Source: Histoplasma ohiense (Eukaryota; Ascomycota; Eurotiomycetes; Onygenales; Ajellomycetaceae). From it: a DNA stretch of 64,000 bases. A model generated the notes under the pieces. The model saw only the letters and a list, made by a program, of their open reading frames with translations, had not been told where the DNA came from and searched no databases. Position numbers and translations under genes: made by a program. How positions within the stretch are numbered: the first letter of the stretch is position 1; every line of letters begins with the position of its first letter. Below, one piece after another: positions 47,041 to 59,838 of the stretch. The DNA lies in NCBI GenBank assembly GCA_017607445.1, contig JAEVHH010000004.1, positions 2,170,001-2,234,000 of the forward strand, read 5' to 3'.

Positions 47041-49769
47041 TCACGAAGCCTCCTCAACTTCTGGCATTGGCTCATCCCCAGCCCCAGGAGACGCGGAATC
47101 CGCATCCTTCATCTCCGTATCAGCTGCTGCAGGCGCTGCGTTCTTCTTAGCCGCCTCCTGTTCCGCGCGTTTCTTCGCAGCCGCCTCTTCTTGCGCCTTC
47201 TGGGCAGCCATGCGCTCAGCTTCGACTTTGTCCGCGTGGCGCTGAATAATGGGGCCCGCGACGAAGCGGATCTCATCCATTTTGGCGATGTAAACGGCTT
47301 TGGTGGTGTCTTCGCCGTCCTCGTAGAGCCAGTCCTGGAAGGTGGAGGAGAAGTTAGCATGTTAATGCTTTGTTCGGTTATATTTTGTATATTTTGATGT
47401 TGATTGGCAGGACCGTTAAAGAAGCCAGGGGATGGGGGAGAAAGAAATAAGAAAGTCAAACATACCTCTGTCTCATCAAGTTTTGCCTTAAGTTTGGCCT
47501 TCTCGTCCTCGTTGGCGAATTCAGAATAGACACCATCAATCTTGTCCCGCAGCTCATAGATATACGACTCAAGCTCGTTTTTCTTATCCTCCGTATCCGC
47601 AACAAGCTTGTCTTCCATGAACATGGCATTCTCTTTCTCGCTTAGACGTCCCTTGGCGGCCGCGTCGAGGCCTGCAGTGCCGGACGAGATGGGGAGGTCA
47701 CCCTTGCGCACCTGTTTTTTGACCTTGCGCATCTTGGGCTTAGCCTCTGCGGCCTCGCCGTTGGGCGCATCCGTATCCATGGCCTGTTTCCAGAGTTTTC
47801 TCATGTTAGAAAACACGTTCTTCTTTACGTCGGTAGTAGATTTTTGCCCATGCCATTTCGTTAAAAAACATCTTGACACGGGATAATTGGTTTTTAGGGA
47901 GGGGGGTACGGGCTAGTAGAGGGGGTTTGTAAAAAGGACTTACTTCGCCTTCTTTCTCTGGAATTGGTTCTTCGACTTCCACGTCTTCCACGTAATATCC
48001 AGATTCGATATTGAGGATGCCATGCAGGTTGAGCCTAGCTCGCAACTTGCAGGTAGCAAAATCGCCGTCGGGGTTTGGTGTCACACCTTTGACGGAGAAA
48101 CGGCCGATCCACGGGTTTGCCTTGCCAGGCAATCCCTCCGGCTTTGCGTATCGCGCCTCAATATCGAACGGTTGCTTGCGATAGAAAGTGAGAATCTTGG
48201 TCGATGGCATAACGTTGCCTTTGTTGAAAACGGTCAAAGAGGTGGCCTCATCAGGGATTTCGGGGGCCTGCTCCCACGTGAACTCGATGGGATAGTTCAC
48301 GATGTCGTGGACGGAGAAGTCGCGAACGCGGAATACGGGAGAGAGAGTAGCACAGCTGAAGGCACAGCCGCGGGCAACAGCTTCGTCCTGGTTGAGCGTG
48401 AAGGAGAGCGGTTTGCCAAAGAACTCGCTGATCTTCTCTTTGATGATGGGGATACGGGTGCAGCCGCCTACCATTTCGATGGAATCGATATCTTCTGGTT
48501 TTAGCTTCGCCTCGGCAAGGGCCTGCTCGAGAGGTACGGTGACACGGTCCAAAAGGGGCTGGATCATTGTTTCGAGTTCTTCGCGCTTGACGAAGCTGCG
48601 GACATCGACGTCGTCCATCAAGGACTCAATGCTCATGGGTGCGGAGGCATTTGCGGAGAGGATCTTCTTTAGCTTTTCCGCAGCAGCTAGAGTCCGGGTC
48701 CACGCCTTCAGGTTAGTCCTGATATCAATCTTGAACTTTTCTTTAAATTCCTTGGCGAAATGGTCGACCAAAGCTTTATCGAAGTTACGGCCTCCAAAAT
48801 GGCGGTCATATGTCGTGGCCTTGACGTTTAGTTCTCCCTTGCGGAACTCAACAATGGAGCAAGTGTAGTCGCTATGTCCAATATCAACAAAGGCAACCCG
48901 CCTGGGCTTCTCCTCAGCAGAAGGTAGGTCGAATTTCGTGATACCCCAACCGAGAGCAATAGCAGTGGAGTCATTGATGAGGCGCAGACATGTCAAACCG
49001 GCAATTTCGCTAGCATCTAGCAGACTCCGGCGCTGGGCATCCGTGAACCACGGAGGTACGCTTAACACAACGTCTGCGACAGGGAGCTTCAGTTCAGAAG
49101 CGACGGTTGTTTTAATTTTGGTCAGAAACATAGCCACTAGCTGGGTAGCAGTAAACTGTTCTTTCTTGCCCAGATAGGACACCTCAGCGCCAGCTTCACC
49201 ATTGATATCGATTAAGGTGGCAGTATTGTAGTCCTGCTCGATCTGGACATCGGGATCCTTGAAAGAACGGCCAGCCAGACGTCTCAGGGTGCCGACGGTG
49301 TTCTTCAGATTGGAGATCTCTTGTGTCTTAGCGGCCTCACCGATGTATCTACTCTTGGGGCCGAACCCAACTAGGGATCTGTATAGACGGGGATAACATG
49401 TAAGCGCATATCCTTCTATTTTAACATGTGGGTGTGTATGTTGGAGGGGGAGGATATCTATCTGATATCTCAGGTAGGGGTTCGAAGAATGACAGGGAGT
49501 TTCGATGTGGAACTTACGGTGTAGACCGATTAGAGACTTCATTCGTGATCTAATGGTACATTCCCAGAATCAGGACCCTTGGTCAGTGAGAATGAACCCA
49601 GAGTATAAAATCAAAAGTATCAGAGATGGATTGGGGGAGGAAGGGGAAAGCAAAGCAGTAGAAACGGAGAACGAAACAAAATATATTTACGCACAATATC
49701 GATCCCCTTATTCCTAGCAACGCCGATCTTCGTCGATTGAGAACCGAAATCTATGCCAACGACACTCAT
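47041..49769 (-). CDS. hsp88: Hsp88, Hsp110/Sse1-type Hsp70 relative
   Basis: This is a cytosolic nucleotide-exchange factor and holdase for Hsp70. Exons on the minus strand are 49769-49695, 49549-49518, 49378-47944, 47783-47466 and 47334-47041, giving 717 residues. The start MSVVGIDFGSQSTKIGVAR is the canonical Hsp110 N terminus with the first phosphate loop. The ATPase domain includes LSVPPWFTDAQRRSLLDASE, RLINDSTAIALGWGITK, AFVDIGHSDYTCSIVEF and IEMVGGCTRIPIIKEKISEF. The substrate-binding part carries VFNKGNVMPSTKILTFYRKQ. An acidic loop follows exon 3 (EVEEPIPEKEGE), and the C-terminal helical domain ends in an Ala/Glu/Lys-rich tail (VEEAS at the stop). Length fits Neurospora Hsp88 and yeast Sse1. 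Heat-shock control is expected from the family; a candidate element is noted upstream. Confidence 0.95.
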
Positions 49770-51289
49770 GATGACAATATGCTGCTCGCTTTATATGGTG
49801 CAGAAATGATGTGAGGTAAAGGAAAGGGCTTTTTCTCTAAAAAAAAGTGTTAAAAAGAAATTCGTGGCGGAAGAGGACCCAGGAATTAGGAAATATCGAA
49901 AGTCGAAACTCGTTGTTTTTGCTCCTAAATCCACACTTCCTGCTTCTATCTGCGTTGTAGAGAGCGGAACAAAGAGGAGCGGAGAAGGCTTTGATTGATA
50001 TAATATTTTGATTTCTTCAAAAAAAGAAAGAAAAACCCCTTGGCGATTTGTTCCTTGTGGGACGGACCGTAGCGAGAAGGGAAGGACGGAAGCGTTGATT
50101 TCTCTTGAAAACAAGGAGGGGCAGGGCTTCTGTTGTTGTCTTTTTGGCCTTTTCTCCTATTTTCTCCCCTTCTTTAGGTTTTAGTTCAATGGAGATTTTC
50201 AAGAGGCTTCTCGGCGTTTTATTTTATTTTATTTTTCTTCCTTTTCTTCTTGTTTATTTTGGGGGGAAAAGTATTAGGGATTTCCCGTTCCGTGCGGAAA
50301 GAGCTGGAATATTCGGGCACGTCTGCGAAGTGGAGATCGGTATTAGTGAGACTCCTAGCTGAAGAAAGGGAAGACGGGACCACTGTACCTCTTCTTTGCG
50401 GAGAAATCTGACCAGCAATGATTGACCGATTGCTTGATTGTTGTAGGCAGAGAGGATAGTTGGGTTGTGGTTGTATTTTTTTTTCTTTTTTTTTTGGCGG
50501 ATCAAGTGGGATGATGAAGCTAGATAAGGTTGTTCTGGCAGCCTGAGGTAGCGCTACCTGTGTCACCACAAAGCTTGACTGCACGCCCAGCTATCGATAT
50601 CTACTTATATACGGATACAACACATTTAGAATCAGAAATAAAGTTAAAAAAAATTCAATATACTCAATGCCACTGCAATCGCCCTTAAATCGCCTGTGTC
50701 ATTTTTCCTCCGCGATTGAAAATTGTGCATATAGGTAGAGCAAACCACTGCCCCTCCTAGCGGAGGCCCGATGTACCGGTACCTAGGCTGCTGTTGTAGT
50801 TTTGTCGTCACATTCCGCTTGGCATCACGTGGGCGAACCTTCCAGCACCATCCAGCGCTTCTGGCAGCTTCGATCCTTTTCTTCTCTTTTCCACTCAAAT
50901 CAATTGCCCAACGCGCCATCACGCCCAGCGTGGCCGATAGTCGGGCAACAGTCGGGCAAAAAGCGGACTCGCATACCTACCATATCGCCAAATCCCATTT
51001 GTGATGAGGTGGAAGAAGTGGATTTAATCAGCATGGATTACAACCAACCCAATTGGAGGAAATGGATCTGTTGAAGAGTTGAAAATAGCCACTGTCCAAT
51101 GAATCTATAACCAATGATCTAGGTAGAACTGTCGCTCCAATACGCCCTGCTTACAGCACTACCAGTTATTACAAGCAAAAACAAGTGAATGGTGGAGTCA
51201 GGGACAAAAAATAGAAAGGAAAGACAAAGCAGAGCAATCAAATGAAATCAACCAATGCAACCTCCCAATATGAACCTGCCTCATGAATC
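49770..51289. promoter_or_regulatory. hsp88 upstream region; CACGTG and candidate heat-shock element
   Basis: This 1.5-kb interval separates hsp88 from chsD. A TTC-rich block, TTTTCAAGAGGCTTCTCGG at about 50196-50214, loosely follows the alternating TTC/GAA heat-shock element spacing, imperfectly. CACGTG lies at 50826-50831. Several A/T homopolymers occur. No gene is supported. Confidence 0.4.
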
Positions 51290-53943
51290 TCAAACTATAT
51301 CCCCCGGATCCCGCGACCTTTTCACTAGCCGTGATCGTTTCCGCTTCTTCTTCGTTCCAGAAGCCTCAGCTTGCTCTGTCCCTTCATCCTGCTTATCTTC
51401 TTGATGATGGTTTTTTTCAGGTGAAGGTGAAGTTGAAGGCGAAGCATCCGCTACACCGTCCTCAGCGGCTCGGACTGGACTGTTCCTCCCCAGCGGACTC
51501 CGCCCCGCCCGAATCCGCGTCGGCTCAAATATCAACGTATCCGGCGGGATCAGACTCCCACTCCCTCCATTGTTCATCCCATCATAGGTGAGTACGCCTG
51601 CTGCGGAGTTAGATAGCTTTCCAGACCGTGTAGAGGAGCACGCAGGGCTCTTCCCCCTGGAAATAGATCGCCCTCGGCTCTCAGATCTTGAGTCCCCGCC
51701 CCACATCGAGTCGCGGCCATCTTCGAGATCCCCTATCTCTACACCAACGCTAGAGCATACCCTCGACTGGCGTGCAAGCTGCACTTTCCTCTGGTCCTCT
51801 TCTCCCATAATGCTCTCCACTGTGCGTGGTAGGTGGATCATGGAATTAGATCCGTTTGTCCAGTCTGAGTCAAAAGATGCTCGAGGGTGTAATGGTAGAG
51901 GAGCGACGGCTGGATTCCGCTGCGGGAAGTCTGGAAAGGTCATCGTAGACGTGTTGTCATTCTCGGTGTAATAGTATCCGTTTGGTTGTAGATCCGGTGC
52001 TGCGAACCGACCTTCTACCACTTCCGCTGGATGGATGGGAACGGACGACTTTCCTTCGGCCAGCGCCCGGAAAGTATCCACATTAATATTCAGTTCGTCA
52101 CCTGTTTCTTTTGCCTTGACGACAGCTTGTTCTGGTGTAGTGTTTTCATCCGCTGCAGCTGCGTCAGCCCTGGGCCCGCCCCATGTCCGCTGACCAGCTG
52201 TAAAAATCCCATAGACCATATAGAGCCAGTTAAAGAATGGATTCAGAATGAACATTAAAGGGTAAAGCCAAGCCTTGTAGCGTCGAAGCTTTGCGCCAAA
52301 ATAGAGCATGAGAAGGTAATTTAAACCCAGCGACACTGCAATAAAACCAACAGGCAAGTTTTCTACTTTGTTAGACGTAGTCATAACCGATATGACCATG
52401 ATGAAAAATAGTAACGCGGTAGTACGGATGGTATTTTGCATAAAGCGTACAAGACATAACATGGGATATCGATACCACAAACGAATATCGGTAAGCATGC
52501 ATACCTCATTCGTGATAAATCCGAGGAACCATCTTCTGCGCTGCTTTAGCAGACTTCGGAAGGTTTGGACAGCCTCCGTTTTGCAAAACGCGCTGGTACA
52601 CATCTGAATTTGGTATCGCTCCTTTGCACCAATCATGAAAAGATGAGTGAGCCAACGGTCTTCACCAAGATGGCATTTGCCGAAGTCAAACAGGTCCTCG
52701 CACTGCTCTGCCTTGTCTGCGAAATAGTACTTAGCCATCTTGCGGAAAGCCGAAAATCGAAGGATCGTAAGCGCTCCTGGGAGGCAGGTGACCGATCCGC
52801 ATCCAGATTCAACAGACCGCTCGAATAGCTGTCCATGTATATACTCCATATCCTGAAGTAGGGTTATCAAGGTGTTCTTCTCAGTGGTTGAAGTAATGAC
52901 GCCAGTCATGGCCAGCATATTGCGTTTGCTTCCGGGTTTCAATTCCATGTCGTACATAAAATTTTGGAGGCAAACCCGATCAAGAATGCAATCCGAATCA
53001 ATAAATAACACGAATAGGTTGTCATTTCTCTGTAGGTATTTTTCGTAAATCTTGTCGATCAGTTTGAACGTCTGTTTTTGGCAATGCCTTTTCCCACCAT
53101 GCTTGAACCGCGATATTGTGATCCTAGCACCTTTGTATGAGACATCAATGCTTTCCGGATAAATTTTGAGGGTAATTGGCACCCCGAGATGGGCAGCAAC
53201 TGTCAGGTACGACTCATCGACTTGACCTCCGTCGTAGGATAGGAAAACATGGATGCATGATGGTGGATAGTCGCAGTCAACTACGGAGTTGACGGCTTTT
53301 ATTAATATGTCAGGTGCTTCTTTGTACACAGGCATCACAATGACAGTCTTAGGAGCAGTACGCTCATCAAGAACCTCTTTGATTCGCTTTGTCCGTCCGA
53401 CCGAGTTTGTCACTAATCTGTAGATGCAGAACAGCCATGGAATGATGAGGAGAATGGCGAAAGTCCAGAATGCAAACCATTGCAAAAAGGACACGACATG
53501 GATCGGAAAATGCCTTGTGATATTTGGCGGGAGGGGGAGGGTAACCACCATGACGGGAAGAAACGCGCCTCTATGAAGAGCTACGATCAGCAGGAAGGTG
53601 GACAACTGGGAAGTGAGAATGCATTCGGGAATACGTACCGAAATGCCGTGAACATCACCATCATGATCACCGCAAGAACTTTGATGCTCCAATGATCTGC
53701 CTTCACAAACACTTTTCCTAGACAATATAAAAAAGCAGCTAGCCATAGCAACCACTCAAGGAAAGCTGCAAAGATGACGGGCCCCAATATGGAAACATAG
53801 ACGATCTTCCATATAGAATATTAAGTGTTAGTAACAAGGATATTTTCACCGCAGCGTGTTAACACAAAAAGGGTGTTAACACAAAAAGGACTTACATCCT
53901 TTATTGCCCACGGAGGTATATCCTCATCGTCGTGGCCCGCCAT
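51290..53943 (-). CDS. chsD: Class VI-type chitin synthase ChsD
   Basis: This is a membrane glycosyltransferase (GT2) that polymerises chitin. Exons on the minus strand are 53943-53896, 53805-53639 and 53570-51290, giving 831 residues. Exon 1 encodes MAGHDDEDIPPWAIKD. Membrane spans follow (IVYVSILGPVIFAAFLEWLL, FLQWFAFWTFAILLIIPWLF), then the catalytic core: VIVMPVYKEAP, FIDSDCILDR (residues 260-269), EDRWL (375-379) and the chitin-synthase motif QRRRW (415-419). Further spans come after, for example LLFFIMVISVMTTSN and YLLMLYFGAKLRR. The tail is a long Ser/Pro/Arg-rich cytosolic extension ending RSRDPGDIV. Family fit to Aspergillus ChsD is very close. At the intron 1 acceptor, four residues usually present before IVYVS appear to be spliced out (see findings). 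The gene is divergent from the La gene. Confidence 0.94.
53856..53889. repeat. 17-bp tandem duplication in chsD intron 1
   Basis: The unit GTGTTAACACAAAAAGG occurs at 53856-53872 and again at 53873-53889, perfectly matched. It contains a 10-bp palindrome, GTGTTAACAC, and abuts the intron's 5' splice site. Confidence 0.9.
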
Positions 53944-55536
53944 ATTTGAGCAGGTACTTGAAACTTCTAATATCGAGGCAGCGTCAAAGAGAGAAGAGGA
54001 GGTATATCGTTGATAGACTCAAATAGGAGATGAATTCAGGATCGCACCGAAAACGAAAACGACATACGCCACTGATCGGTCAAATTGATCAAGCTAATGA
54101 AGATTGCCACTCAGTACCCCGGTCATTTCAGACATTGGCGTGGGAGAGAGATATGTAGCCGCAGTGGAGATGCTGCCGTTGCCTGCAGGAAGCCGGAATT
54201 TGCCCAGCCTAACACCATAGATATAGTGTCGAAGAGTGTCAACAAATGGATAGCCTATGATATATTTCATGTATGATTCAAGCTATAAGGCCGCAACAGG
54301 ACACGATTTGTGTCCCTCTTGCAAATGGTTGGCCAAGTTGCTGCTACTGGGCCAGTTAGAATGTGAATGGCGAGCGAGTGACAACAAAGAGATCAGCAAC
54401 ATGGAATGGGATATAAGACTGCGTTTTATCCAGTTACAACAACACACACCAACATACACACACACTATCTCACACGGGGTCTGCCGAAGCAGACCACACA
54501 AAGAACATGATGTCAATAAATATAGCAATGTCTTGGTGGTTGATGTTGATGCCGGAAGTCTGCGGCAAACAGAACGAAAGAACTGAGCTTGGCGGGTTGG
54601 AGCAGAGAAAACAGCAGGAGCAGCCAGCCAGAACGCGACATTCCGACGCGGCGTTTCGAGCACTGCTGCAGCCGGTCAGTGGAATCATCCTCGCGGTTCC
54701 AGGGAGGAATCCGCCGTACAGCAGCACGCAGCCGGGATTGCTGCCGAAAGAAAACGGCGATATAGAACCAGCATTGGCTACTAGTTTTACGCTCGGGAAA
54801 GTAACTAAGTGGTTAGGGGAGGGATTTGTTTGCGGGATTATAGTCAAAGAGAATAAGCATGGCCACCAACATATAGTTCGAGGCCTCCGCCACCAAAGAA
54901 ACCTTGGAGTAATGGACAGTCATTGTCATTGTGATCGTCTCCAATTCCATGCCATTGAAAATAAACACCACAAACAATTAGCTGCTTGGATGTCGAACAG
55001 AAGCTCGGACCGGAACAACAACGTCCCGTTGGCCCTTGCTAGCTGCTATAAACTTCGGACCAGCAAAAAAAAGGACTCTCCGTCCACCTACTATTTCCTT
55101 TTACAACGCAGTTATCTAATGTTTGTACGTTCTCTTTCGGCGGAGTATAGCCTTCCTCACATATATATTTAGTTCCAGATTAATTGATCAGGAACACGAT
55201 CTGTCTTCATATCTTGTGCAGTTACTCCTCCCCCGCCATTCCTCCTGTGCGGTCGAATTTTCCCCGCCCTTTGTGCCTATAGATTCGTCTGTTCCTCTCG
55301 GTCAATTGGAAACAAAGAAATTCTCTAACATAGCACATTTTAGCCCTTGCGATATCAGATGATTTAGGTCTGCTACTAGAATTCCCGCCTACTTCTTTGC
55401 TGTCTGAGAAAGCAGAGCAGGCAGCCTTTCCTCGGCACCAGCAGGGTTGGGACAGTTTGCCTCCATTTGTCCATTAGTGTCTCTCTCCTTTGAATCCTGC
55501 GTTTTGTTTTGTTAATAGATTGAGTCGTCACACAAA
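53944..55536. promoter_or_regulatory. Divergent promoter region, chsD / La protein
   Basis: About 1.6 kb between divergent starts. A (CA)n-like stretch lies at 54440-54472. A 221-codon frame at 54507-55172 is rejected. The CT-rich stretch before 55536 suits a La-gene leader. Confidence 0.45.
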
Positions 55537-57165
55537 ATGGCTGAGGAACGGAATCAAGTCGCCATTCCCCCGGAGGCAAATCCCAACGTACAGGCTGAGG
55601 ACGATTTGAAGCAGGTGGCAGAGCTCAAGGCCCAAGCACCAATGAAAGATGAGGGGCAACCTGTTACTCAAGAGCCCAGTGGGGAGAAATATGCAAACCC
55701 AGATACTAATGGCAAGCTTTCAGAAGGACAAGAAGGTGGTGTGGCGGATGAAGATACGGAAGCCAAGGAGGAAGCCAGAATTATTGCGGCTGCCGCAAAG
55801 CTGGGTCAAGATGCTGAATCAAAGAGTGAATCAAAGAGTGACTCTAAGGATGGTGAGCTAAAGGACACAAACAGTGACCAAAGGCAATCGTCACGAGGTG
55901 GCCGCGGTGCCAATCGCCCGCGCGTAAACTATCGTGACAACATCAAATCAGATGTCTCGACGCTGAAAGAGACAAGCGACCCAGACGAGATCCGTAAACA
56001 GGTCCGCTCCCCCCACATGCCTGGTGTGATCGTGTTTTTCAAAAAGTACATATCCCATATCTTTCTAACTTCTGGACTTCCTCACAGGTCGAATTCTACT
56101 TCTCTGATTCGAATCTTCTCATGGACAAATTCCTCCTCTCCAAAGTGGGCGGCAGCGAAAATCGCCCCGTCGAACTGTCCCTCCTACACTCATTCAAGCG
56201 CATGCGTCGTTTCCAGCCATTCAGCGCCGTTGTCGATGCGCTCAAGGACTCAAAAACTCTCGAGTTGACCGACGACAATACCTGCGTCAGACGAAAGGTG
56301 GCCCTGCCGGAAACCGTCAAGGAATCGCTGGATCCTACTGTGGTCAAGGTTTTCGAAGATAAAGCAATGCACCGTAGCATCTACGCGAAGGGATTTGGTC
56401 CCGAAGAACCGAGCACGCAATTCGACATTGAGGCCTTTTTCACACCATACGGCCCCACCAATGCAATTCGCCTGAGACGTACAGCCGAGAAGATTTTCAA
56501 GGGAAGCGTATTTGTTGAATTTGATAGCGAGGAGACGCAAAAGGCTTTTTTGGCCCTCGAACCCAAGCCAAAGTGGAAGGGTACCACGGAACTCCTGATC
56601 AAGAGCAAGAAGGATTATTGCGACGGGAAGATTAAGGATATTGAAACTGGTCGACTGCGGCCCAATACCGGCCGGGGCAGAGGTGCTCATAGAGGGCGAG
56701 GCCGTGGGGCCTCGAACCACCACGATCGTCGTGGGGATGATAATAAGAAGAACTTTAGGGGTAGTCGAGGTGGACGTGGCCAGAGAGGAGGCAGAGGTGG
56801 TCGTCAAGAGGCTCAAAAGGATTCTCGGTATGTCTACATTATATTGGCACACATCTCTCCCATTTTTCAGCTCCCATATTCAGGAATCCTATACTCCATG
56901 GTTGGTCGGCCATAGCTAACCCTTCTCTCCCCCCTTCTTCCCTTTCTGTTCTCGTAGTGGTGTCCCCGTCATCCAGGTGCCAGCAGTGACGGATAACCCA
57001 GCAGCTAAGGCTGGCCAGAAGCGTTCGCGGGAAGACGACGGCGATTCTGCTGCTGCTACCACTGCCAATGGCAACGGCCATTCATCTGCTTCCAATGGAA
57101 CCAGCGCTGCCAGCGCTGATGTCGGAGCTCCCCCAGCCAAAAAGGTCGATGTTAAAGAGTCATGA
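55537..57165 (+). CDS. lhp1: La-domain RNA-binding protein (Lhp1 homologue)
   Basis: La binds the 3' oligo(U) of RNA polymerase III transcripts and aids pre-tRNA maturation. Exons are 55537-56001, 56088-56827 and 56958-57165, giving 470 residues. The first 140 residues are acidic and disordered, with a short tandem repeat (SESKSESKSDSK). The La motif begins at the exon 1/2 junction: KQ joined to VEFYFSDSNLLMDKFLLSK, then SLLHSFKRMRRFQPFSAVVD. An RRM follows, with SIYAKGFGPEEPSTQFDIEA and FKGSVFVEFDSEETQKAFL. The C terminus is RGG-rich (GRGRGAHRGRGRGAS, GSRGGRGQRGGRGG) and, after intron 2, basic with a KRSRED stretch that may be nuclear targeting. The long N-terminal extension and RGG box suit a filamentous-fungal La. 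Confidence 0.94.
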
Positions 57166-58107
57166 TAATTGTATCTTACCATAGTTATATTCTCCTTCGT
57201 CTTTTCCTTTCCAGTTGAGCCCATTGAACGGGTTAAAGGAAATATCCAATGGCAATGGTTTGTTCATAGTATTCAGGGGAGGGAATTTCATTAGGTATCG
57301 AAATTTATTACCAAACATGAATTTTGAGTTTAAAAGCAAAACAAAGACAAAAAGCCCCCCCTTCAAGGGAGGGGGTTGGGTGTGATTGATATACTGTGTA
57401 TCGGCTACCTCATTTACCCATTGGTTTTCATGTCCATGTTCAATTTTTTTATATCATTCGTCCTTTTTTTACTCATTCGTTTCTTCTTTCTATTGATTCT
57501 CTCGCCGAGTCGGATCTTTGTTGCATTTGGTCGCTTATTTTTCTCATCTTGTTTCTTATATTCCCTGGTGAGCACCTGGATTTTGCTCTTTTCCATACGC
57601 TACTTCTTTGGGCGTTGTCAGTCATGTACTGTGAGCTGTATTTGGGTTATTTTTATCTTATTTTATTACATGTTAGCTTTCAGTATATGAAGTAGATGTT
57701 GCTACAAATATAATGAAACCTCTTTCTGATGATATACGGTGGATTTCATTGGGGGGAGAATATGAACAGCATGTGGGACATAGGATAACAATAATAGCAA
57801 TCCTGCTGATCGGCATTCTGATACCAAGCTTGATGCACTCACTGGGCCGTATCCCAATGCATAAATCATCACTCTGACCAACCCCCTCATTTCATAGCGG
57901 CTCGTTTACGGTGGTATATAAATCATACATCTATTCCGAATCTCTTCCTGCCATAACATCTTGGGGCAAAGATAAATTCGAATTTCAAGGAGAAGGCAAG
58001 AAAATAGGAGGGTTTGAAAAAGAAGAAGTTTATCGTCAAAGTGAAGGAAAATACCAATCCCCCTACGCTCATACGTGAAAGATTTGAGAAAACACAGCCC
58101 ATGCTGC
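57166..58107. other. Convergent intergenic region, no gene seen
   Basis: T-rich 3' sequence between the La and FAD-oxidoreductase genes. No coding or RNA gene is supported. Confidence 0.55.
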
Positions 58108-59838
58108 TTATAAACGTGCCTTGGAGTGGGGTTTTGGAGGAGGAGTGATTCTCCGATCAAGCCTTCGCTTCAGGCGATCAGCGTTTACCTTGTAAGTGCG
58201 CGGGAACCAGCTGTACAGGTCGTTTTCGTTGTCACCAAATAACATGCTTGTGACGGCCTGTGCGCAGAGGAAGCAGGAAACCATTCCTAGAGATTTGAAA
58301 TGAATATCAGCCAAGTCGAACAAGATATATATATATATATGTATTGGAAGAGAAGTATTCGAAGATCAGAGTGTGGATGTTGATTTACCATGGCCTTGAA
58401 ATGATGCCGAGATGAACAACCCAGGCTCCCCTGGCATCTCCCCAACCAGCGGGTACCCATCAGCACTATATCCCATAATCCCAGTCCATTCATGTCGGAC
58501 GCGGCCGGCAGGGTCATCATGTCCCCAATTCTTGCCGAAGAACTCCACTGTCGACGCAGCAAGATACTCACTAATGGCCGGATCCAAGACTGAGTCGTCC
58601 GTAGTTCCATAATTGGCTAGGCCGCCATTCTTACTCTCGCCGAACCCTCCGCCGATGACGATATCGCGCGGATACTTTGATGTGTCAGGACATTGGATCA
58701 TGTAGTCGAAGCCGCTGCCATAGTTGAAGGAATAAGTGGTGGAGAGGCCGGATGCTGGTATTGCTGATCCGGGCCTATGTGCTGTCACCTGTCCGCGAAC
58801 GGGGACTATGACACCCTGAAGCTTCGGGTAGATGGCTGCTGAATAGCCGTTGGTCGCCATGATGACTTGCGCAGCTTGAATGTTGCCGCGCGGAGTCACG
58901 ACTGTCCAGCCCTTGCTGTTTCCATAGTTGAAACTACTGCTCGCGCTGCTTTCCTGCTTATGCAGACTGGTAACGGGCGTATTTGTCTGTAGGTTAAGGC
59001 CTTGGTTTAGACATAGCTTAAGAAGCCCTATGACAAACTTATATGAACTGAGACTGCCTGCTTCGTACGTTACGGCTCCAGCAGCGCCAGGGACTAAGAA
59101 TTTCTCTTCTGTTTCCTTTTTGTTCCAAAATGTGTATTTGCTAGCGGGGTGGTTCGGCATGACATTTTGCATGAATTTGACTGCCGCAGCGGCTTGCTCC
59201 AGTGATTCTTGATTGTATATCACGTCTGTTGTGTCAATATGTTCGCTCTCGCAGGCGATGTTATGTTTACGCGCAAAGGCGTGGACCTGCCTAACGGTGT
59301 TGAGTTCGAGTTTCGCGATTTTGATTGCTTCGTCGAGGCCCAGTTTTTCCACATTCGTAGGGAAGGTCGTATAAGAAGCTCCCTTGGTGTGGCCGCCTAA
59401 TATCCAATTCCGCCGTATGTATTGAATTAGCTGAATTGTTCATGGGAAGTAGATTCTTCTCTGGGGGCACCTTGTGCAAGTCGCCCTGGAAGTGACGCAT
59501 TTTTGACCAGGGGGAAAGATGAATGGATGATGCTGTCTCTCAAATGTATTTTCATAGATAGCTTGAACGACAAAAGAATGAGTACCGTTTCTTCCTGTTG
59601 CTCCACTAACGGCGTTCCTCGCCTCTAGCATAACAATATTTGTCCCCGGAGCTCGACATAGTACATTATATGCAATGGCCGCACCAGATATCCCCGATCC
59701 GACTATTGCAATATCAACCTCTTCAGGAAGCTGTGTGGTTGAGCAAATATCCCCGATCTCATCTGGTGGGTTCTGCCAATATGAAACGGTAGGATTCGGG
59801 TGAGGAAGTGATACAGGTATAGAGATCCGTTGATCCAT
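58108..59838 (-). CDS. DAO-type FAD-dependent oxidoreductase
   Basis: This is a flavin amine or amino-acid oxidase-like enzyme. Exons on the minus strand are 59838-59586, 59396-58389 and 58286-58108, giving 479 residues. The N terminus holds the dinucleotide-binding motif VDIAIVGSGISGAAIAYNVL followed by IVMLEARNAVSGATGRNGGH, which spans the first intron. This is the DAO signature with the ATGRNGGH FAD-contact segment. The middle contains WTVVTPRGNIQAAQVIMATN. The C-terminal FAD motif is WTGIMGYSADGYPLVGEMPG, continued as LFISASFQGHGMVSCFLCAQ across intron 2. It most resembles fungal enzymes annotated as gamma-glutamylputrescine oxidoreductase-like; the true substrate is unknown. No signal peptide or peroxisomal C terminus is obvious (it ends SKARL, a distant relative of SKL-type tails). 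Neighbours give no pathway clue. Confidence 0.9.

Noticed and set aside
54507..55172. 221-codon frame between chsD and the La gene
   Set aside because: Low protein likeness, no motif, and it lies in a divergent promoter region.
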